Part shown: one piece after another, positions 7,719 to 11,530 of the stretch | How positions within the stretch are numbered: the stretch's first letter is position 1 | How the letters are laid out: each line of letters begins with the position of its first letter | NCBI GenBank assembly: GCA_030637775.1 | Contig: DAOWFY010000035.1 | Span: 1 to 11,530, forward strand | DNA from: DAOVGU01 sp030637775 [NCBI: bacterium] | Lineage (GTDB): Bacteria; Ratteibacteria; UBA8468 | DNA length: 11,530 bases | Direction of reading: 5' to 3' | Notes under the pieces: model-generated | Database searches by the model: none | What the model saw: only the letters and a program-made list of their open reading frames with translations | Told to the model about the DNA's origin: nothing | Program-made: the position numbers and the translations under genes

Positions 7719-7958
7719 CTATTCGATAAAAAGTCTTGCCCCACAATATCTGCAGACCTTTTCTCCTTCTGAGTAACCATCGACAATTAAACAGTTTCTA
7801 CAGCGAATGTTTCTATGAGTCCCGTGAGAAACTTTGCTTCCGACACTGAGGCGTTGTCGGACGCCAGAGCTTTGGCGGCGTCTGACGGGATGAGCAGTTT
7901 CGACCTTTACCTGAGAATCCTTTTTACTTCCCTTTTTTTTTACCTTTTTATTAACCAT
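7719..7958 (-). CDS. Small lysine-rich zinc-ribbon protein of unknown function
   Basis: I do not recognise this 79-residue protein. It begins with a strongly basic tail (VNKKVKKKGSKK, residues 2-13) and ends in a zinc-ribbon-like knuckle pair, C53/C56 and C69/C72 (IRCRNC and VCRYCG). The layout resembles small zinc-ribbon ribosomal proteins (L32, L37e) only in general shape; I would not call it either. ATG at 7958 is chosen because the predicted promoter starts transcription about 2 nt before it; a TTG at 7988 would lie inside the promoter. There is no Shine-Dalgarno. Residues 20-44 are encoded by a palindromic element, so the middle of the protein may be a recent insertion between basic tail and zinc ribbon. 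Its stop is 3 nt before rpsU, which suggests a role tied to translation. Confidence 0.65.
   Translation of the reverse strand: MVNKKVKKKGSKKDSQVKVETAHPVRRRQSSGVRQRLSVGSKVSHGTHRNIRCRNCLIVDGYSEGEKVCRYCGARLFIE
7828..7901. repeat. 74-bp branched palindromic element inside the zinc-ribbon gene
   Basis: Outer arms GAAACT (7828-7833) and AGTTTC (7896-7901) pair perfectly and can be extended by TTGCT with AGC. Inside are two adjacent hairpins: CCGACA/TGTCGG (7840-7845 with 7855-7860) and GACGCC/GGCGTC (7860-7865 with 7877-7882), the latter extendable to a 10-bp arm pair (7856-7865 with 7877-7886) with one G-T mismatch. A further pair, TCCCGT (7820-7825) with ACGGGA (7885-7890), offers an alternative fold. 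On the minus strand the element begins exactly at codon 20 of the zinc-ribbon gene and leaves the frame open. It looks GC-richer than the flanks. A dispersed, in-frame inserted palindrome is the best reading, but copies elsewhere cannot be checked here. Confidence 0.65.
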
Positions 7959-7966
7959 AACATTTA

Positions 7967-7995
7967 AGTTTAATACATAGAAAAACAAATGTCAA
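7967..7995 (-). promoter_or_regulatory. Sigma-70-type promoter for the zinc-ribbon/rpsU/kinase operon
   Basis: On the minus strand TTGACA (7995-7990) is followed by a 17-nt spacer and TAAACT (7972-7967), a 6/6 and 4/6 match to the housekeeping consensus. Transcription would start near 7960, about 2 nt before the ATG at 7958, giving an almost leaderless mRNA. There is no Shine-Dalgarno before that ATG, which agrees. Confidence 0.6.
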
Positions 7996-8009
7996 AAATT
8001 ATTTTGACA
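7990..8009. repeat. Inverted repeat formed by two back-to-back -35 boxes
   Basis: TGTCAAAA (7990-7997) and TTTTGACA (8002-8009) form a perfect 8-bp inverted repeat around 4 nt. The outer ends are the TTGACA -35 boxes of the two divergent promoters. It may simply be two promoters placed symmetrically. It could also be an operator bound by a dimeric regulator that would block both promoters together; no regulator gene is nearby to support that. Confidence 0.6.
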
Positions 8010-8032
8010 CTGAAGCTATTTGACGTTAAAAT
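8004..8032 (+). promoter_or_regulatory. Sigma-70-type promoter for the PfkB-family kinase gene
   Basis: TTGACA (8004-8009), a 17-nt spacer and TAAAAT (8027-8032) give 6/6 and 5/6 matches to the housekeeping consensus. The expected start is about 8039, 2 nt before the ATG at 8041. The ATG is preceded only by A and T with no Shine-Dalgarno, so the mRNA is probably leaderless. Confidence 0.7.
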
Positions 8033-8040
8033 ATAAAAAT

Positions 8041-8973
8041 ATGAAAGGAGACGTAGCCTGTTTAGGAATTGTCGTTGCTGATCTGGTTACCAAGCCAGTA
8101 GAAAATCTGCCGGAGAAGGGCAGACTTACTTTAGTGAAAAATATTCAGTTGCATACCGGTGGATGTGCTACCAATACCGGTTTTGCCCTGGCTAAGTTGG
8201 GGCTGAAGGTTGCTGTCCTCGGTAAGGTGGGTAAAGATGGCCTGGGGGATTTTATTTTCCACCAGGCGCAATCTATGGGAGTTGATACAACCGGCCTTAT
8301 TCAAGATGGACAAGGCAATACCTCTGCCACCATCGTAATGGTCTCTAAAGAAGGGGAAAGAACATTCTTACATTCCTTAGGAGCAAATGGGCGTTATGCT
8401 CTTCGCGATATAGATTTTGGCCTTATTAAGAAGTATCAAATTTTACATTATGCCGGGTCCTTTCTCCTGCCCAAACTTGATGGAGAGTCAATTGCTTCTC
8501 TTTTAAAGAAGGCAAGGTCTTCGGGGATCGTAACTTCCCTTGATACTGCCTGGGATGCGACAGGTAGGTGGTTAGAGGTTTTGGAGCCTGCTCTTTCTCA
8601 TCTGGATATTTTCCTGCCGAGCATTGAGGAAGCAAGGATGATTACGGGCAAAAAAGTACCGGAGGAGATAACCTCCTTCCTTCTCAAATATGGAATAAAG
8701 TTTATTGGCTTGAAAATGGGAGAGAAAGGTTGCTTTCTCCAGGAACGAGGAAAAGGAGGAATCTATATTCCTGCCTTTCCGGTAGAGGTGCGGGATACTA
8801 CTGGTGCTGGCGACGCTTGGGTAGCGGGCTTCTTGGCCGGTTTTATTAAAGGATGGGCTCTGGAGAAGATTGGGAGGTTTGCCAATAGCGTGGGGGCATT
8901 ATCTACTTTTGCCTTTGGTGCTACTGAAGGGGTAAGGTCAATAGAGGAAAGTTTGAAGTTTGCCAAGTTATGA
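8041..8973 (+). CDS. PfkB/ribokinase-family carbohydrate kinase
   Basis: A 310-residue ribokinase-superfamily kinase that phosphorylates a sugar, sugar acid or nucleoside with ATP; the substrate is not evident. The first family signature is in HTGGCATNTGFALAKLG with the diglycine at 40-41. The second is DTTGAGDAWVAGF (252-264) with the anion hole GAG and catalytic base D258. VGKDGLGDFI (63-72) is also typical. It differs clearly from the other kinase in the window, lacking the TLSLNPCLD start and sharing only superfamily motifs. An in-frame TTG at 8020 is rejected because it lies upstream of the predicted transcript start, in the promoter spacer; the ATG at 8041 gives the normal N-terminus MKGDVACLGIVVADL. 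It is transcribed divergently from the zinc-ribbon operon. lptD follows after 115 nt. Confidence 0.9.
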   Translation: MKGDVACLGIVVADLVTKPVENLPEKGRLTLVKNIQLHTGGCATNTGFALAKLGLKVAVLGKVGKDGLGDFIFHQAQSMGVDTTGLIQDGQGNTSATIVMVSKEGERTFLHSLGANGRYALRDIDFGLIKKYQILHYAGSFLLPKLDGESIASLLKKARSSGIVTSLDTAWDATGRWLEVLEPALSHLDIFLPSIEEARMITGKKVPEEITSFLLKYGIKFIGLKMGEKGCFLQERGKGGIYIPAFPVEVRDTTGAGDAWVAGFLAGFIKGWALEKIGRFANSVGALSTFAFGATEGVRSIEESLKFAKL

Positions 8974-8975
8974 AA

Positions 8976-9068
8976 TCACAGATGGACGCAGATATACACA
9001 AATTATTGTAGTGGCAAAGTTTACTTTGCCGCCGAGTAAACTCGGCAACTACACTGTGTTAATCTGTG
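8976..9068. repeat. Intergenic palindromic repeat with three-way-junction core
   Basis: The core is 9007-9053: outer stem TGTAGT (9007-9012) with ACTACA (9048-9053), enclosing GGCAAAGT/ACTTTGCC (9013-9020 with 9023-9030) and GCCGAGT/ACTCGGC (9031-9037 with 9040-9046). Only one base, A9047, is left unpaired at the junction. Flanking arms also pair imperfectly: CGCAGATATACACA (8987-9000) with TGTGTTAATCTGTG (9055-9068), 11 of 14 positions. The ATCTGTG/ATCTGCG wording of the flanks resembles an intergenic motif I recall from many environmental genomes, a recollection not checked. It fills most of the gap between the kinase gene and lptD. No T-run follows the hairpins, so it is not a classical terminator. 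Confidence 0.7.
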
Positions 9069-9088
9069 GTTAAAGATAATGTTGAATA

Positions 9089-11104
9089 ATGAATAGTCAT
9101 AACTCTAATTTCTCAATTATCTTTATGATTTTCGTAACTGTTATAATGGTTACTACTTCTTCTCTTTTTGCTGAGGAGCTGCCAATAGAATATAGTGCAG
9201 AGAAACAAGAAGTTTATATGAAGGATGACAAAATTGTAAAGGTAATTTTAAAGGGTAATGTAGAGATAAAAAAAGGATCGCTTACTATTAGAGGAGATAA
9301 GGTAATATATGAGAAAAAAAGGAATGAGATTTGGGCTCCTGGAAATGTTGTTTTTCTCCAAGAAGGAAGCAGGATTGAGGGTAAAGATTTGCTCTACAAT
9401 ATCGGAGGGGAGAGCGGTTCTTTAAAAGAGGTTAGTTTTTTTAGCCCTCCCTGGTATGGGAAGGGAGAGACTGCGGAAATCAAGAAGAAAGGAGAATATC
9501 TAATCAGGAATGGCTATATGACTACTTGCGATCTTGACCCTCCCCATTATCGTTTCCAGGCGAAGAAGATAAAGATCTTTGTGGGTAAAAAACTCGTAGC
9601 AAGAAAAATAACTTTTTATGTGAGGAAGGTTCCCATTCTTTATCTGCCTCACTACAGCCAGAGTTTAGAAAAGGAAGCAGAAAGTATCTTTAGCTATCTC
9701 CTTGGTTATAGTGATGACTGGGGGTGGTATCTTCTAACTACTCTTACCCCTTTCTTAAAGCACTATACCGCCTCTTATCATCTTGACTTTCGTGAAAGAA
9801 AGGGAATAGGGCTGGGGCTTGATCTTAAGAAAAAACCAAAGGGTGGAGAAAAGGGAATCTTAAAGACTTACTATATTAAGGAGGCCGATACAGATGAAGA
9901 AGATGAAAATCGCTATCGGCTCAGTTACAAATATAGGAATGTCTGGGAAAAGGAGGGGAGAGATTTAACCCTTCTTTCTGAACTACACAAATTATCCGAT
10001 GACGAATTTTTGAAAGACTATGCCTATAATGATTATTTGGAGGAAGCGCAGCCAAGAACCTATCTTTCCTTTAGCGAAAGAAAACCGGAGAGATTCCTGA
10101 ATCTTTTGGCGAGAACAAGGGTTAATGATTTTTACCCGGTTACGGAACGGCTTCCTGAAATGAACCTTTCCTTTCCTATTCAGAATTTAGGAAAGAATCT
10201 CTATTTTCGCTCAGAGACGAATCTGGTAAATTTGCGAAAGGAGATTGACGATGAGGTAAGAAACTCAGTACGCCTTGATACCTTCAATGAAATAATGACT
10301 TCTAAAAGGTATGGAGGATGGTTAAATGTCAGACCACACGTTGGTTCGAGATTTACCTTTTATACAGAAGACGCAGAAGGTAATAATGCTTTTCGTTCTC
10401 TGGGAGAGGCCGGAATAGATTTTGGTACTAAATTCCAAAAACCCTTCACGATAAAAGAATCCTCTCTTACCCATATTGTAGAACCAAGGGTCTCCCTTGA
10501 CTGTCGAGAGGTTTCTTTAGATCCGGAGGAACTTCTAAATTTTGATTCCCTGGATAACCTTCACTCCGATAAATATATCAATCTCCAGTTAATTAACCGG
10601 GTTTGTTCAGGGGAAGGAAAGAAAAAATCAGAACTTTCACGCCTTAATCTCAAGAGTCATTATTCTTTGGTAGAGAGGCGATTTGAAGATGCCTCCTTGA
10701 TACTTGGTATCACGCCGAAAGCAAATTGGTCATTTTCTGCCGAAAGTGATTATGATATCCCGGAAAATCGTTGGAAAACCTCTACTTCCAGTTTTTCCTG
10801 GTGGAAAAAGAAATATACTTTTGGTCTGTCTCACAGTTATGAGTATGAGGTAACTAATAGCCTCGTTCCCTCCATCTATTGGAAGATCAATCCCGACTGG
10901 CAGGCAAGATTTACTACCTCCTATCGTCTTGCGGAGAAAGATTTTGAAAGTAGAAAAATCACCCTTTACCGGGATTTACACTGCTGGGCCTCCTCGGTCT
11001 CTTTCTATCGGAGTTCTTCCGAAAGGTCAATCTACTTTATTCTTTATCTCAAAGCATTCCCGTTACACCCCGTTGAATTTACCAGAACATATGAAATAGA
11101 ATAA
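9089..11104 (+). CDS. lptD: LPS-assembly protein LptD (OstA/Imp), outer-membrane beta barrel
   Basis: LptD, with lipoprotein LptE, inserts lipopolysaccharide into the outer leaflet of the outer membrane. The 671-residue protein starts with a signal peptide: hydrophobic stretch at about 8-23 and a likely cleavage after SLFA at 28. An OstA/LptA-like periplasmic domain follows (about 33-130: EYSAEKQEV, LKGNVEIKKG, IRGDKVIYEKK, GNVVFLQEG, RIEGKDLLYN). The family signature ITFYVRKVPILYLPHYSQSL (about 179-198) leads into alternating aromatic/polar strands of the barrel to the C-terminus. The protein is shorter than the E. coli protein but complete in layout. The signal peptide lacks the usual lysine or arginine before its core, and the last residue is glutamate rather than aromatic. 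There is no good Shine-Dalgarno before ATG 9089. Confidence 0.88.
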   Translation: MNSHNSNFSIIFMIFVTVIMVTTSSLFAEELPIEYSAEKQEVYMKDDKIVKVILKGNVEIKKGSLTIRGDKVIYEKKRNEIWAPGNVVFLQEGSRIEGKDLLYNIGGESGSLKEVSFFSPPWYGKGETAEIKKKGEYLIRNGYMTTCDLDPPHYRFQAKKIKIFVGKKLVARKITFYVRKVPILYLPHYSQSLEKEAESIFSYLLGYSDDWGWYLLTTLTPFLKHYTASYHLDFRERKGIGLGLDLKKKPKGGEKGILKTYYIKEADTDEEDENRYRLSYKYRNVWEKEGRDLTLLSELHKLSDDEFLKDYAYNDYLEEAQPRTYLSFSERKPERFLNLLARTRVNDFYPVTERLPEMNLSFPIQNLGKNLYFRSETNLVNLRKEIDDEVRNSVRLDTFNEIMTSKRYGGWLNVRPHVGSRFTFYTEDAEGNNAFRSLGEAGIDFGTKFQKPFTIKESSLTHIVEPRVSLDCREVSLDPEELLNFDSLDNLHSDKYINLQLINRVCSGEGKKKSELSRLNLKSHYSLVERRFEDASLILGITPKANWSFSAESDYDIPENRWKTSTSSFSWWKKKYTFGLSHSYEYEVTNSLVPSIYWKINPDWQARFTTSYRLAEKDFESRKITLYRDLHCWASSVSFYRSSSERSIYFILYLKAFPLHPVEFTRTYEIE

Positions 11105-11112
11105 GGAGGTTC

Positions 11113-11237
11113 GGAAGTTCCCTTCAGCGGCATGCTCGATTTCCCCAGCGAGGAAATCTTCACTCTCGTTCCTCCTCGCTCATCCTTCGGATACCGTGCC
11201 CGCTCGTCGGTAACAAGGCACGCCTCAGGGAACTTCC
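11113..11237. repeat. 125-bp GC-rich foldback element between lptD and rdgB
   Basis: Perfect 11-bp terminal inverted repeats GGAAGTTCCCT (11113-11123) and AGGGAACTTCC (11227-11237) enclose several hairpins: GATTTCC/GGAAATC (11138-11144 with 11152-11158), ATCC/GGAT (11182-11185 with 11189-11192) and GTGCC/GGCAC (11196-11200 with 11217-11221). G+C is 76 of 130 bases for 11111-11240, higher than the AT-rich genes on either side. A minus-strand reading frame runs through it but resembles no protein I know. It looks like a MITE-like or REP-like repeat, or a structured RNA. Confidence 0.65.
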
Positions 11238-11255
11238 TCGCCTTTGATATAAAAA

Positions 11256-11285
11256 CAATGGTAGTTGCGGAGCAACTGACCATTG
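11256..11285 (+). other. Strong hairpin just upstream of rdgB
   Basis: CAATGGT-AGTTGC (11256-11268) pairs with GCAACT-ACCATTG (11272-11285) around a GGA loop, 13 base pairs with a single bulged G at 11278. It ends 20 nt before the rdgB start. No T-run follows, so it is not a typical rho-independent terminator; it could affect rdgB mRNA stability or belong to the adjacent repeat. Confidence 0.6.
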
Positions 11286-11305
11286 ACTACGAAATAGGTC
11301 GAAGG

Positions 11306-11530
11306 ATGGAATTGGTTTTAGCCAGTAGTAATAAAAAAAAGATTAAGGAGATTAAAGAGATAATAAAAGATTTGCATTTAAAAATTTTTACCTTACAAGA
11401 TTTCTCCGATTTCCCTCTGGTTAAGGAGGACGGTAAGACATTTCAAGAAAATGCCATAAAAAAGAGTAGAGAATGCCAAAGAGTACTTGGCAAGATTGTC
11501 CTCGCCGAAGACTCTGGCCTGCAGGTTCAT
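11306..11530 (+). CDS. rdgB: Non-canonical purine NTP pyrophosphatase, RdgB/HAM1 family (partial)
   Basis: The first 75 codons are visible; the gene runs off the window. The family hydrolyses ITP, dITP and XTP to monophosphates, keeping deaminated purines out of DNA and RNA. The N-terminal nucleotide-binding signature VLASSNKKKIKEI (residues 4-16) and the TFQENAIKKS stretch (about 45-54) are intact. The LAEDSGLQV motif (66-74), with the metal-binding and catalytic acids E67 and D68, is visible at the edge. The ATG at 11306 gives the exact family N-terminus; only GAAGG directly against the ATG could serve as ribosome site. It follows lptD after about 200 nt that hold a foldback repeat and a hairpin. 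Confidence 0.93.
   Translation, partial: MELVLASSNKKKIKEIKEIIKDLHLKIFTLQDFSDFPLVKEDGKTFQENAIKKSRECQRVLGKIVLAEDSGLQVH

Noticed and set aside
7515-7772. 85-residue plus-strand reading frame antisense to rpsU
   Set aside because: Shadow of the S21 gene; no motif or ribosome site.
7815-7967. 50-residue plus-strand reading frame with a hydrophobic tail, antisense to the zinc-ribbon gene
   Set aside because: No ribosome site or recognisable motif; it is read through the palindromic element, and the opposite strand has CxxC pairs and tight spacing to rpsU.
8020-8040. TTG start for the PfkB-family kinase
   Set aside because: It falls in the promoter spacer, upstream of the predicted transcript start; the ATG at 8041 is a better family match.
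9007-9046. Rho-independent terminator after the kinase gene
   Set aside because: The hairpins are not followed by a T-run and are better explained as a branched repeat.
9007-9053. Possible tRNA or tRNA-like cloverleaf
   Set aside because: It has two arms instead of three, no anticodon-loop or T-loop consensus, and only 47 nt.
11044-11283. 79-residue minus-strand reading frame across the lptD end and the foldback element
   Set aside because: No ribosome site and no recognisable domain; it overlaps the well-supported lptD end and mostly translates a palindrome.

Overview
The window is a compact, AT-rich stretch of a bacterial chromosome with 14 protein genes (two cut by the window edges) and no rRNA, tRNA or CRISPR. 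An LptD-type outer-membrane protein gene points to a diderm bacterium with lipopolysaccharide-like lipid. Ribosomal protein S21, TTG/GTG starts and an AmrS-type radical SAM enzyme fit an anaerobic or uncultured lineage. I cannot name the phylum from this sequence alone; the dispersed palindromes vaguely recall candidate-phylum genomes such as Omnitrophota, but that is recollection and was not tested.

Region 1 (1-3692, + strand) is the distal part of a tryptophan operon in the order trpD(partial)-trpC-trpF-trpB-trpA, with genes overlapping or 2-3 nt apart. The key catalytic residues I checked in trpC, trpF, trpB and trpA are all present, so the pathway from anthranilate to tryptophan looks functional.

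Region 2 (3705-6579, + strand) continues 12 nt after trpA. It holds a TIM-barrel sugar-phosphate isomerase/epimerase, a Gfo/Idh/MocA NAD(P)-dependent oxidoreductase overlapping it by ATGA, and an AmrS radical SAM enzyme. The first two look like consecutive steps on a sugar or cyclitol of unknown identity.

Region 3 (6580-7958, - strand) is a small operon: a lysine-rich zinc-ribbon protein, ribosomal protein S21 (rpsU) and a 1-phosphofructokinase-family kinase whose TTG start overlaps the rpsU stop. It ends head-on against amrS with no base between the two stop codons.

Region 4 (7959-11530, + strand) starts at a divergent promoter region. Two TTGACA boxes lie back to back in an 8-bp inverted repeat, and each promoter predicts a transcript start only about 2 nt before its ATG, so both transcripts look leaderless. 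Next come a second PfkB-family sugar kinase, lptD and the first 75 codons of rdgB.

Three multi-branched palindromic elements lie in 7.8-11.3 kb: one inside the zinc-ribbon gene, one between the kinase and lptD, and one between lptD and rdgB. Each folds as an outer stem enclosing two or more hairpins. They look like dispersed non-autonomous repeats and are the least ordinary part of the window. I found no clear new defence, mobile or biosynthetic system. No gene-free gap exceeds 300 bases; the longest is about 200 nt, between lptD and rdgB.
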